From positions 62,001-126,000 of the forward strand of contig NZ_JONS01000006.1 of NCBI RefSeq assembly GCF_000711965.1: a stretch of 64,000 nucleotides of DNA, in the 5' to 3' direction. Shown one piece after another: positions 16,012-24,621 of the stretch (position 1 is the first letter of the stretch; every line of letters starts with the position of its first letter). The stretch comes from Actinomyces israelii DSM 43320 (GTDB taxonomy: Bacteria > Actinomycetota > Actinomycetes > Actinomycetales > Actinomycetaceae). Under the pieces are notes generated by a model. That model worked only from the letters and a program-made list of their open reading frames with translations, was not told where the DNA came from and ran no database searches. Made by a program: the position numbers and the translations under genes.

Positions 16012-18717
16012 GTGCTGCCGGAGTTCCCGCCGGTGTTCCGCGCCGCCACCGGGTACGAGCCCCGCGCTTACCAGGAGCGGCTCGCCGAACGCCTCGCCGC
16101 AGGCGATGTTCCGCCCATCCTCGACGTCCCGACCGGCATGGGCAAGACCCTGGCCGTGCTCCTCTCCTGGCTCCACGCGCTCGCGGCCGACGCCGACAGC
16201 GGTGGCGCCCGGCTGGTCGCGCTGCGCCTGCACATCGTCGTCGACCGCAGGGTCGTCGTCGACGACGCTCACCGGAGCGCCTGCGACCTGGCGGACCTGG
16301 TCAATGGCGCCGTCGAGGGTCCGTTGGCGGCGCTCGCCTCCATCCTGCGCGGCCGCTTCGGCCTCGGCCCGGACGAACCGGTCCTCGAGGTGCGAAGGCT
16401 GCGGGGCGGCCTGACGCCCGACCTGACAGAGCACACCCGCAGCCCCGCCCGCCCCGCCGTCGTGGTCGGCACCCTGGACATGGTCTGCTCCCGTCTGCTC
16501 TTCCGCGGCTACCAGCTCTCCGCCGGGCGCCGCAGCATCGACGCGGCCCTGACCGGGCTCGACTCCTGGTGGGTGCTCGACGAGGCGCACCTGTCGGCGC
16601 AGGCGCGCACCACCCTGGAAACGCTTCAGACGTACGAGTCGGCGCTCGAGGACCGGTTCGGCGGAGCTGTTCCGGGGCTGCGGGTCATGGCCATGAGCGC
16701 CACCCCCGGCGGCGGGGCCGACGGCGCGCTCATCTGGGACGCGGACGAGGAGGAGCGGCGCGACCCGGCGCTGGCACGGCGTCGCCGGGCCCGGGACGCC
16801 ATACCCGTCACGCTGACCGAGACCGGGGGGAGCAGTGTCAAGGCCGTGACCGAGGCGGCTGCGGGAATCGTGCCGGAGCTCGGCAACGGGAACAGCCTGG
16901 TCGTCTTCTGCACCACGGTCGCCGACGCCAAGGCTGTCATGACCAGACTCAGCAGGCCGTGCAGGCGCAGCGGCGTCGCCCTGGAGCTGCTCACCGGCGG
17001 CATGCCGGAGCGCTTCACCCGGACCGTCGTCGACCGGCTCGAGCCGTACCGCACCGGGAGCGAGAACCGGGCCCAGGCCGGGCCCGTCGTCGTCGTGGCC
17101 ACCTCCACCCTCGAGGTGGGGGCCGACCTGGACTTCACCCACCTCATCACCCAGGCCTGCGGCGCGGACTCACTTACCCAGCGGCTCGGCCGCGTCAACC
17201 GCGTGGGTGCGCGCCAGGACGGTTCGGTGACGATCATCCGCGCGGCCAGCGGGTCCGATCCCATTCACGGGGACGCCGCCGACGCCGTCGCCCGGCTCAT
17301 TGCGGACGCGCCCGTGCTCGGGGAGGCGGTGAGGCGTCTGCGCGAGGCGAGCGACCCCGCGGCGCTTCGCCGCCCCCAGCAGGTTCCGGTCGTCATCCCG
17401 CCGACCGTGCTGCGCGCCTACCTGCGCACGGCCGGCTCCAGGAACGACTCGCCGGTGGCGCCCTGGATCCGCGAGCTCGCCGACCCGCGGGCCGAGGTCA
17501 CCGTCGTCGTCCGGAACCGTGTCGACCTTGTGGCCGAGGGGCCGCTCCTGGCCGATCTTGAGGACTTCCCACCCGACCTGCGGGCCGAGGGCTGGACACT
17601 GCGGATGGCCGACACGCGCAGGGCGGTTCAGGCCGCCCTCAGGACGGCCCCGGTCATTGCGCTCGACCCGGTCCGCGAGAAGCCACCCCGGGTACTGACG
17701 GAAGCGCGCGAGGCGGAGGCCGTGAGTCCCGGCGCCGTCCTGGTCATCGACTCGCGCGCGGCCGAGGGAGTCCTCGGGATCGCCGGCGCCGGGAAGGACC
17801 TGTCCGACCGCCTGCTCCTGCCGGGGGCGGACCTCGAGGACTTGCACGAGAAGGTGGAGGCCGAGGCCCTGTCCGGGGAGGGTGCCGGGACGCCGCGCGT
17901 CATTCTCACCGACCTCGGCGGGGAGGCCGACGTCGAGGGGCGGACGCGTGCCGACACCCTGCGCGAGATCGTCGAGGAGGTCGCCGCCCCCGAGGGCTGG
18001 GTGCTGACCGCCGACATCCTGGGCGAGGACTCCGAGTGCCCCTGGCTGCGCCTCTGCCTCGCCCGACCGGCGGGCCAGGAGCTGCTCCGCGCCGTCCCGC
18101 TGAAGGAGCACAGCCGTGACGTGAGCGAGTGCGCGAGGCGGTGGGCGCGCGCTATCGGCCTGCCCGAGGACGTGGTGGGCGACCTCGCCATGGCGGGCGC
18201 CTATCACGATGCCGGCAAGGCCGAGCTCGGCGCCTTCCAGTCCGCCCTGCGGATGAAGGAGGAGGACGGCTGGCTTGCCTTCGCGGAAGGGGACGAGGGC
18301 GGCGCGGCATCGGTGCCGCTGGCCAAGTCCGCGCTGCCCCGGCGCCTGTGGCGGCGCTCGACCGCGCTCGCCGGGGTCCCCCGGGGCTGGCGGCACGAGG
18401 CGGCCTCGGCGCGGGTGCTCGACGAGACGGTCGCCGCCGGGACCCTGCGGCCCCACGACGTCGAGCTGGTGCGCCACCTCATCCTCACCCACCACGGCCT
18501 CTACCGCGGGCCAGGGCCCATCTGCCCGCAGGACGACGGTGCGGGCGAGCCCTACCTGGATCCCGCCTGCCCCCGGTGGGCCGCGCAGATCGAGTCCTTC
18601 CACCGGCTCAACGAGCGCTACGGCCCCTACGGGCTGGCCCTGACCGAGGCCGTCCTGCGGCTCGCCGACTGGGAGGTCTCCCGGAAGGAGCAGGAAGACC
18701 ATGAGCGAGATGAGTGA
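16012..18717 (+). CDS. cas3: CRISPR-associated helicase-nuclease Cas3, type I-G (I-U), C-terminal HD
   Basis: A 901-residue protein that unwinds and degrades DNA recruited by Cascade. The helicase comes first: Walker A PTGMGKT (40-46), DEAH near 190, SAT near 229 and motif VI QRLGRVNR from residue 390. The HD nuclease is C-terminal, with HD at 732-733 (YHDAGK) and LTHHGLY further on. This helicase-then-HD order is characteristic of the GSU0051-type Cas3 of subtype I-G and opposite to most type I Cas3 proteins. The GTG start at 16012 is set by GAAGGAG eight bases upstream. It overlaps the next gene by 17 bases. Confidence 0.9.
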   Translation: MLPEFPPVFRAATGYEPRAYQERLAERLAAGDVPPILDVPTGMGKTLAVLLSWLHALAADADSGGARLVALRLHIVVDRRVVVDDAHRSACDLADLVNGAVEGPLAALASILRGRFGLGPDEPVLEVRRLRGGLTPDLTEHTRSPARPAVVVGTLDMVCSRLLFRGYQLSAGRRSIDAALTGLDSWWVLDEAHLSAQARTTLETLQTYESALEDRFGGAVPGLRVMAMSATPGGGADGALIWDADEEERRDPALARRRRARDAIPVTLTETGGSSVKAVTEAAAGIVPELGNGNSLVVFCTTVADAKAVMTRLSRPCRRSGVALELLTGGMPERFTRTVVDRLEPYRTGSENRAQAGPVVVVATSTLEVGADLDFTHLITQACGADSLTQRLGRVNRVGARQDGSVTIIRAASGSDPIHGDAADAVARLIADAPVLGEAVRRLREASDPAALRRPQQVPVVIPPTVLRAYLRTAGSRNDSPVAPWIRELADPRAEVTVVVRNRVDLVAEGPLLADLEDFPPDLRAEGWTLRMADTRRAVQAALRTAPVIALDPVREKPPRVLTEAREAEAVSPGAVLVIDSRAAEGVLGIAGAGKDLSDRLLLPGADLEDLHEKVEAEALSGEGAGTPRVILTDLGGEADVEGRTRADTLREIVEEVAAPEGWVLTADILGEDSECPWLRLCLARPAGQELLRAVPLKEHSRDVSECARRWARAIGLPEDVVGDLAMAGAYHDAGKAELGAFQSALRMKEEDGWLAFAEGDEGGAASVPLAKSALPRRLWRRSTALAGVPRGWRHEAASARVLDETVAAGTLRPHDVELVRHLILTHHGLYRGPGPICPQDDGAGEPYLDPACPRWAAQIESFHRLNERYGPYGLALTEAVLRLADWEVSRKEQEDHERDE

Positions 18718-19663
18718 GATGTCCGCACCGGCTGAGCGGCCGACCGACCACCAGCACCCGCTCGCGGCCCTGTCTGGGCACCGCCCCGCCCACGTCCTGG
18801 CCTGCTGGGGGCTGGCCTCTCTTCTTCCCGGGGCAACGCTCCACTTCGAGGGCGACTGGGCGGTGCCGGTGCTCACCTGGGACGGCGATGCGGAGGCTCT
18901 GGCGCAGGTCGCCGCGGAGGCCCTGGTTGCCGGCACGTGGGACCTGGAGAGCCGGATGCCGCAAGAGCTCCAGGCGCTGAAGCCGAAGGAGTACCAGACG
19001 ACGACGCCGAGCCGGACAGTCGCCAATGCGCTGGCCCGTGCGGCGTGGGAGGCCTGCCGGGAGCCGGCTGTGCTCGCCGGGTCCGGCATTGTCCAGACCT
19101 ACGACCTGTCGGCGTCATCGGGGCCTGTCAAGGAGCCAGACGTCCGGGTGCGCTCCGCGGCGCTCACCCTGCTCAGCGGCAAGAGCTACACCGCCAAGTC
19201 CGTGCAGGACACCTGGGCCCTGCTCGGAGCGGAAACGCGTGAGGCCGCCCGGGATGCCGCCGCGGTTGAGATCGCCCGTCTGCTCGACGGGCGCCTGGCC
19301 GTGGCCGAGGCCAAGCCGGGGCTGCGGTTCTCCGCCGCCCAGCCCACCCCGCGGCTCACGAGCGGCTCGGAGAAGTGCGATGTCCACCCGCTCATCGATC
19401 TGCTGGCCTTCTGCGGACAGCTCCTCCTTCAGCCCGCACAGCAGGCGATGTCGGGCTCGCGCAAGGTGCTCACCTGGGTGCTCAACCCCGTGCCCCTGAC
19501 CGTCACCACGATCGTCGACCTTCATGAGTCGCCGCCGGCTCACCTGCCCTGGCCGAGGTGGAGCTCGGCGATCCAGTCCACCAAGGGAACCGCCAGGATC
19601 ACCTTCCTGGCTCCCGCGAGGCAGGAGACCGCCGCTGATGTCCGAGGAGGATCCCGTGCCTGA
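18701..19663 (+). CDS. Putative Cascade large subunit, Cas8/Csb3-like (type I-G variant)
   Basis: A 320-residue protein with no motif that I recognise with certainty. It starts HPLAALSGHRPAHVLACWGLASLLPG, a pattern reminiscent of I-G large-subunit or Csb3 proteins, and is placed between cas3 and the cas6-like gene. No other candidate large subunit exists in the locus, so by elimination it is the PAM-sensing or scaffold subunit. It is much shorter than Csx17. It may start at 18701 (GGAAG upstream, overlapping cas3) or at in-frame ATGs nine or eighteen bases later. The assignment is by context. Confidence 0.55.
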   Translation: MSEMSEMSAPAERPTDHQHPLAALSGHRPAHVLACWGLASLLPGATLHFEGDWAVPVLTWDGDAEALAQVAAEALVAGTWDLESRMPQELQALKPKEYQTTTPSRTVANALARAAWEACREPAVLAGSGIVQTYDLSASSGPVKEPDVRVRSAALTLLSGKSYTAKSVQDTWALLGAETREAARDAAAVEIARLLDGRLAVAEAKPGLRFSAAQPTPRLTSGSEKCDVHPLIDLLAFCGQLLLQPAQQAMSGSRKVLTWVLNPVPLTVTTIVDLHESPPAHLPWPRWSSAIQSTKGTARITFLAPARQETAADVRGGSRA

Positions 19664-20291
19664 CCAGATCATCACCCTGCCTCTGGCCCGGGCCTTGCCG
19701 TCCCTGGGCGGCCCCGACGGCATCCATCGTCTTGCCATGTCCTTCCTCCCGGACCTGGCGGGCGCCTCTCGGGCCGCCCGCGCGGACCTCGGCGTCCTCT
19801 ACCGCCTGGCACTGCCCACCGACGTCGGCGGGCGCAGCGGGCATGCTGCGATCCTGTTCCGCGCCCCCTTCGATATCGACGGCGCCGAGCACATCGAGGC
19901 GCCGGACGCCTTCGCCGTCGGACAGCGCTTCACCGTGCGGGTCGTGGCCGAGAAGCGCCACCAGGACCCCGAGGGCCGTAGTCACTCCCGTCCCGTCTTC
20001 GACGAGGAGGCCGAGGCCTGGGCCCGGGGCCTGCTGGCCCGTCGCGGCATCGAGGCCGACGCCGTCGTCGCCTCCGAGCGGTGGAGGGTGGGATCGCCCG
20101 CCGAGCGGCCCCATTCGCGGCGCACTCGACGCACCGAGGCCGGTCGGAGGGCCGATCCGCCCAAGGGACGGTCCTTCACGGTGCGGGACCTCACCGCCAC
20201 TATCACCGGTCTCGCTGAGGGCTGCGATGCCTACACCCGTGGGATTGGGCGCGGGAAGGCCTTCGGCTACGGCATGCCGATCGTCCTGTGA
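19656..20291 (+). CDS. Cas6e-like CRISPR RNA endoribonuclease
   Basis: About 211 residues. It resembles Cas6e/CasE of type I-E systems: IHRLAMSFLPDL and LGVLYRL near the start, GQRFTVRVVAEKR in the middle, and the C-terminal glycine-rich loop GIGRGKAFGYGMPIVL that contacts the repeat hairpin. Histidine 26 (in GIHRLAMS) matches the position of the catalytic His of Cas6e. It would cut the array transcript at the base of the repeat stem. A GTG at 19656 with GAGGAGG five bases upstream is the better-supported start; an in-frame ATG at 19638 is the alternative. The start overlaps the preceding gene. Confidence 0.75.
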   Translation: MPDQIITLPLARALPSLGGPDGIHRLAMSFLPDLAGASRAARADLGVLYRLALPTDVGGRSGHAAILFRAPFDIDGAEHIEAPDAFAVGQRFTVRVVAEKRHQDPEGRSHSRPVFDEEAEAWARGLLARRGIEADAVVASERWRVGSPAERPHSRRTRRTEAGRRADPPKGRSFTVRDLTATITGLAEGCDAYTRGIGRGKAFGYGMPIVL

Positions 20292-20359
20292 GCCTGCCCG
20301 CCTGCTCGATCTTCCTCTGCTCACCGCACTATTCCGGACCTCGTTGAAGGAGCCCATTC

Positions 20360-21562
20360 ATGACCACCGCATCAGAGCTTCACAGCCAGCTCGTCGATCT
20401 CGCCTCCGATCCCGCGGTCGCGGGCCTGTCCCTCACCGGCCGGTACGAGTCCCTCACCGGGCCGACCGTCACCCCGCCGGCCGGGACGATCCGGCAGGAC
20501 GGGAGGGTCGTCGGCATCTTCACCACCGCCGATGGCGAGCCGGCCGCCACCATCGACTCCTGGGGCTCGGTGGCCTCGCGCTGCGAGGCGCTCCTGGCGG
20601 GACGGTTTCGCGGTCAGACCCTCGCCGACTACCTGAACTTCCCGCTCGTGACCTTCGTCGACGAGAGAGGCCGGCTGCTCACCACCTCGGTCGAGCTCTC
20701 CCACCGGCAGGCCGATACGACCTGGCGGCTGGCGCGGGACGAGCTGCGGAAGGCCGGCGTCGATTTTGACGGGATCCAGCAGGCCACGCGTGAGAAGCCC
20801 GATGCCCTCCTGACCGGCTTCCCGACGGCAATCCCCTTCGGCTGGTGGCACTCGCAGACCAAGCGCTCCCAGAAGGCGGCCGACAAGGCCAACAAGAAGT
20901 CTTCCTCCGACGGGAAGGGCAACGAGATTGAGAAAGGGCGCGACGAGTACCTCGGCTACTACGTCATGAATCCCGCGGACTCTCGTTCTGCGCGCCTGTT
21001 CACCGCCGAGTTCATTGCAACGGGTGTTGAGGAGCGGCGCCGCATGGCCGGTAAGGTTGATGCCCTTTTTGCCGCCGTCGATGCTGAGACGAAGATCGGG
21101 GGAAACAAGCTTTCGACCGTGGGGCTGGGTTCCCTTCCGCCGACCGACCTGACCGGGAAGAAGAAAGACCGGCCGACGCCGTCGGACCTGACGTACCGCA
21201 CCATTGAGAGTCACGCCTTCTTCTCCTTCACGGGACTGCGGACCTTCAGATTCAAGCAGCCGGAGCCGGCGCGCTCGCTCACGGTGGCCCTCACGCTCCT
21301 GCTCTATCTTCTGCACCACCAGAACCTCTCGCTGCGGGCCGGCGCGGAGCTGCGTCTGCTTGAGCCCGGGCTGGAGGCGCGGGTGGCGCGTCATGGCGCT
21401 GCTCCGGAGCCTCTGGGGCTGCCCGACGTCGACGAGCTGGCTGCCCTGGTACGTGAGCTCGGTGCCGAGGCCGGGTGGAAGAAGCCGGAAACGGCCCACA
21501 TTATGGATGACTCCGCTCTGGGCAAGATCATTATCGCCATTGACGGCAGTACCGAGTCATGA
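20360..21562 (+). CDS. csb1: Type I-G Cascade backbone Cas7 (Csb1, GSU0053 family)
   Basis: A 400-residue RAMP protein that polymerises along the crRNA to form the Cascade backbone. Features seen: early TIDSWGSVASRCEALL, the middle FGWWHSQT, SARLFTAEFIATGV and GLGSLPP, and the C-terminal SHAFFSFTGLRTFRF followed by ALTLLLYLLHHQNLSLRAGAELRLL, which recall Csb1. GAAGGAG precedes the ATG by seven bases. It ends in a 4-base overlap with csb2 (ATGA). A lysine-rich stretch (KRSQKAADKANKKSSSDGKG) is a likely flexible loop. Confidence 0.85.
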   Translation: MTTASELHSQLVDLASDPAVAGLSLTGRYESLTGPTVTPPAGTIRQDGRVVGIFTTADGEPAATIDSWGSVASRCEALLAGRFRGQTLADYLNFPLVTFVDERGRLLTTSVELSHRQADTTWRLARDELRKAGVDFDGIQQATREKPDALLTGFPTAIPFGWWHSQTKRSQKAADKANKKSSSDGKGNEIEKGRDEYLGYYVMNPADSRSARLFTAEFIATGVEERRRMAGKVDALFAAVDAETKIGGNKLSTVGLGSLPPTDLTGKKKDRPTPSDLTYRTIESHAFFSFTGLRTFRFKQPEPARSLTVALTLLLYLLHHQNLSLRAGAELRLLEPGLEARVARHGAAPEPLGLPDVDELAALVRELGAEAGWKKPETAHIMDDSALGKIIIAIDGSTES

Positions 21563-22869
21563 CGGCCTTTACTGTGACGGCGCGCTTCCCGGCAGGTGAG
21601 TTCAACGCCCACGACCGCGACGGGGGACCGGAGTGGCCTCCCGCCCCGGCTCGTCTGGCCGCTGCGTTTCTGGCGGCGGCCTACGAGGCTGGGAACGGGG
21701 TGGGCGCTGCGGAGAGTCTTTTCTTCTTGTCGCCCCCCAGGATCTCGGCGCCTCGCGCCGGAGTGCGCCGGGTCGGTTACGGACGCTGGGTGCCTGTCAA
21801 CAATGAGATCAAGCTCGATAACCGAGGGAGGATGACCGGTATTATCGATGTTAACTCTCGTTTTGCGAGCAAGGACCTCAAGGATCCTGAGTGCGGCGCC
21901 CTGATCGGGGCGGGGCCCGACGACGTCGTGCGGTGGGTCTTCGACGACGCGCAGGACGTGGATGTGGAGGGATTGCAGCGGGTCGCCCGGAAGGTGGCCT
22001 ACCTGGGCCGGCCGACGTCGCCGGTGATCCTCGACGTGGTGGAGGGCGTCCAGGAGCCGCCGGAGGCTCACGACCGGTGGATTCCCGATGAGAACGGGGA
22101 GTGTGCTTTGAGGGTGGCGACCCCGGAGCTGCTGCGCGCCCTTGACGAGCGCGAGGGGCAGCGCAGGCGCAGCCGCGTGACCGGTACCCATCCGCCTCTT
22201 GACGTGCGCCCTACTGCGAGGTATCGGCAGGCTGGTGCCGGCGCGCGGGTGATGGCCTCGGCGCCGTGGGATGTGCTCGCCGACGCGGTCCTGTATCGCT
22301 TTCCCGGGGGACGGTCGGGCGGAGTCACCGTGGGCGCGGCTGACGCGGCGACCATTGTCGATCAGCTGCGGGGGCAGGTGCCGGCTCTGGAGTGGGTGCT
22401 GCCGCTCTTCGGGGAGGTCGGACGACGAAGGGCGCCCGTGCTGCGCGGGTTCGTGCTGCAGGCGGGTGGAGTACCGGGCGAGATCACTCTGGCCGTGCGC
22501 AGTGGTGTTGTGAAGGTGCGGCCCTCAGAGCTGCGCGAGCTGGCCTCGCTGCCGAGGGTGGTGCGCGCTGCGACCGCGCCGACGTCGGCATGGACCTCGA
22601 TCGTGCCCGTCGAGATGGAGTCGGAGGTTGCGGTCGAGCGGGTACGAGCGCTTGCGGACCGGCTGGGTGTGCGCCTGGTATGGGTGGGGCGTCATGCGCA
22701 GGCGCGAGCATCGGTCGGGCTTGATGCGTGCGAGCCGGGCGGCGCCGCTCACCTCACGGTCGTCTTCGATGAGGCTGTTGCCGGCCCAGTGGTCTTGGAC
22801 GGCGTGTGTCTCGTTCCGGAGGAAGCCAGCGGGTTGGCAGTGAATGAGAAGCGAGGCGCGCGGGAGTAA
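21559..22869 (+). CDS. csb2: Type I-G Cas5 (Csb2, GSU0054 family), probably without active Cas6 part
   Basis: A 436-residue RAMP protein that caps the crRNA 5' handle. The N-terminus has the family pattern FPAGEFNAHDRDGGPEWPPAPARLAAAFLAAAYE, shown here by PEWPPAPARL (positions 25-34), and VAYLGRPTSPVILDV follows. In canonical Csb2 the C-terminus carries a Cas6-like glycine-rich loop after a GPxxLG element. Here the same place reads GPVVLDGVCLVPEEASGLAV and lacks the Gly-Arg-Gly loop. crRNA cleavage is therefore likely done by the separate Cas6e-like protein. It overlaps csb1 by four bases and ends only 29 bases before the first CRISPR repeat. Confidence 0.82.
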   Translation: MTAFTVTARFPAGEFNAHDRDGGPEWPPAPARLAAAFLAAAYEAGNGVGAAESLFFLSPPRISAPRAGVRRVGYGRWVPVNNEIKLDNRGRMTGIIDVNSRFASKDLKDPECGALIGAGPDDVVRWVFDDAQDVDVEGLQRVARKVAYLGRPTSPVILDVVEGVQEPPEAHDRWIPDENGECALRVATPELLRALDEREGQRRRSRVTGTHPPLDVRPTARYRQAGAGARVMASAPWDVLADAVLYRFPGGRSGGVTVGAADAATIVDQLRGQVPALEWVLPLFGEVGRRRAPVLRGFVLQAGGVPGEITLAVRSGVVKVRPSELRELASLPRVVRAATAPTSAWTSIVPVEMESEVAVERVRALADRLGVRLVWVGRHAQARASVGLDACEPGGAAHLTVVFDEAVAGPVVLDGVCLVPEEASGLAVNEKRGARE

Positions 22870-22898
22870 GATCCCGCTGTATTGTACGGTTTCGCACG

Positions 22899-23110
22899 GT
22901 TTGCCCCGCGTGCGCGGGGGTAGAGGCAGGTTTCCGTCGGGGTTGGAGTAGGAGAGCTGGTTTGCCCCGCGTGCGCGGGGGTAGAGGCGCCGCCCAGGTC
23001 ATCGCGGCCGGCAACGCCGCGTTTGCCCCGCGTGCGCGGGGGTAGAGGCGTGCTGAAGGTGTTCGGCGGTGCCCTGGCTGCGTTTGCCCCGCGCACGCCG
23101 GGGGTGTGAG
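22899..23110 (+). CRISPR. CRISPR array, four 29-nt repeats and three 32-nt spacers
   Basis: Repeats lie at 22899-22927, 22960-22988, 23021-23049 and 23082-23110, and spacers at 22928-22959, 22989-23020 and 23050-23081. The first three repeats are identical, begin GTTTGCCCCGCG and contain a perfect 7-bp stem CCCCGCG/CGCGGGG. The fourth differs at eight positions in its 3' half, which marks the distal end, so the leader end faces csb2. Repeat length and hairpin resemble type I-E, consistent with the Cas6e-like nuclease. The array starts 29 bases after csb2, so it may be read through from the cas operon. Confidence 0.97.
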
Positions 23111-23199
23111 GGCGCTCTCGTGGTCTCCGGTCGGGAGCGACAGAGTGTTGCGGTTGCGGTGGGGGCATGGCTGGGAGTGCGCCCCGCCGCGCCCTCTTC

Positions 23200-23276
23200 T
23201 CGCTTACTACGCTCCTTTGTTCCTTACTGTACGAGGAAAAGGAGCGTAGTAAGGAACAAAAGGGCGTAGTAAGCGA
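23200..23276. repeat. Long palindromic repeat A, copy 3
   Basis: 29-base arms at 23200-23228 and 23248-23276 contain CTTACTACGCTCCTTTGT and its near-complement. It lies between the end of the CRISPR array and serC, at the right edge of the accessory island. It shares about 20 bases of extra flank on each side with copy 2. Confidence 0.85.
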
Positions 23277-23491
23277 TCGGCGGGGCCTACGGGTCGAGGA
23301 GGCCGAGCGCGCCTGGCGCGCTGCCGCTGACACCTCGCGCCATGCCGTAAGCGTCCTGCGCAGTCAGGGCCTCACCGTCCAGGACATCGCGACTCCGGGC
23401 GAACGTCCAGCGGCCCCACCCGGCCCGCCGGACGCGGCCTGCCCCGTGAGACGGCGCGGCTGCCCGCCCTGTGCACGGGTTATCGTGAGAC

Positions 23492-24574
23492 ATGCGCGTG
23501 TACAACTTCTCCGCCGGTCCCGCCCAGCTCCCCCTGCCCGTCCTCGAGCGGGCCGCCTCCGAACTCACAGACTGGCGGGGCTCCGGCATGAGCGTGCTCG
23601 AGGTCTCCCACCGCGGCAGGGACTTCGTCGAGTGCGCCGCCGACGCCGAGGCCGCCCTGCGCTCTGTCGCCGGCATCCCGGAGAGCTACCGCGTCCTCTT
23701 CCTCGCCGGCGGCGCCACCGGCCAGTTCTCCGCCATCCCCGCCAACCTCACCGCCCCCGGCGACACCGCCGCCTTCCTGAACACCGGCCAGTGGTCCGCC
23801 AAGGCCATCAAGGAGGCCCGCCGCCAGGGCGTCGTCGTCGAGGTCGTCGCCGACGAGGCCGCCTCCTCCTACACCACCACCCCCGCGCCCGGCTCCTTCA
23901 CCGTGCCCGATAGCGCCCGCTACCTCCACTACACCCCCAACGAGACCATTGGCGGCGTCGAGCTCCCCTACATTCCCGACGCCGGGGGCGCGCCCCTCGT
24001 CGCCGACTTCTCCTCCGCCTACCTCTCGCGCCCCCTCGACGTCTCCCGCTTCGGCGTCATCTACGGCGGCGCCCAGAAGAACCTGGGGCCGGCGGGCCTC
24101 GCTGTCGTCATCGTCCGTGAGGACCTGCTGGGGCGCGCCCGCCCGGACGTGCCCGCTATCTGGGACTGGACGGTCATGGCCGCCAAGGACTCCATGCTCA
24201 ACACGCCCCCGACCTTCTCCATCTACCTGCTGGGCCTCATCCTCCACTGGATCGAGGACACCGGCGGCCTGGCCGCCATGGGAGAGCGCAACAGCGCCAA
24301 GGCCGCCCTCCTGTACGGGGCCATCGACGCCTCCGACTTCTACACCAACCCGGTCGAGCCCCGCTCCCGCTCCTGGATGAACATCCCCTTCACCCTGGCC
24401 GACCCGACTCTCGACGCCGACTTCCTCGCTGGCGCCGCGGCCGCGGGCCTGACGGGCCTCAAGGGCCACCGCAGCGTCGGCGGCATGCGCGCCTCCATCT
24501 ACAACGCCATGCCCGTCGAGGGCGTGACCGCCCTCATCGACTACATGGCCGAGTTCGAGCGCACCCGCGCCTGA
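23492..24574 (+). CDS. serC: Phosphoserine aminotransferase
   Basis: A 360-residue PLP enzyme converting 3-phosphohydroxypyruvate and glutamate to phosphoserine, step two of serine synthesis. The N-terminus YNFSAGPAQLP is a family signature. The PLP lysine is K196 in YGGAQKNLGPAG, and HYTPNETIGGVE and GHRSVGGMRASIYNAMP near the C-terminus match SerC. It is followed 47 bases later by serA, so the first two serine steps form one operon. In this organism it marks the core chromosome to the right of the CRISPR island. Confidence 0.97.
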   Translation: MRVYNFSAGPAQLPLPVLERAASELTDWRGSGMSVLEVSHRGRDFVECAADAEAALRSVAGIPESYRVLFLAGGATGQFSAIPANLTAPGDTAAFLNTGQWSAKAIKEARRQGVVVEVVADEAASSYTTTPAPGSFTVPDSARYLHYTPNETIGGVELPYIPDAGGAPLVADFSSAYLSRPLDVSRFGVIYGGAQKNLGPAGLAVVIVREDLLGRARPDVPAIWDWTVMAAKDSMLNTPPTFSIYLLGLILHWIEDTGGLAAMGERNSAKAALLYGAIDASDFYTNPVEPRSRSWMNIPFTLADPTLDADFLAGAAAAGLTGLKGHRSVGGMRASIYNAMPVEGVTALIDYMAEFERTRA

Positions 24575-24621
24575 GCCCGCCCGACCTGAACCCGCAACCC
24601 CGCACCCCAGCGAAGGACCCC

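Noticed and set aside
15985-17142. Long minus-strand frame opposite cas3
   Set aside because: Cas3 motifs on the plus strand are unmistakable, and the antisense frame shows no recognisable domain.
23287-23676. 129-codon minus-strand frame overlapping serC
   Set aside because: It is antisense to the serC N-terminus. Its end resembles the end of the DUF4143 ATPase only because both adjoin the flank of repeat A.
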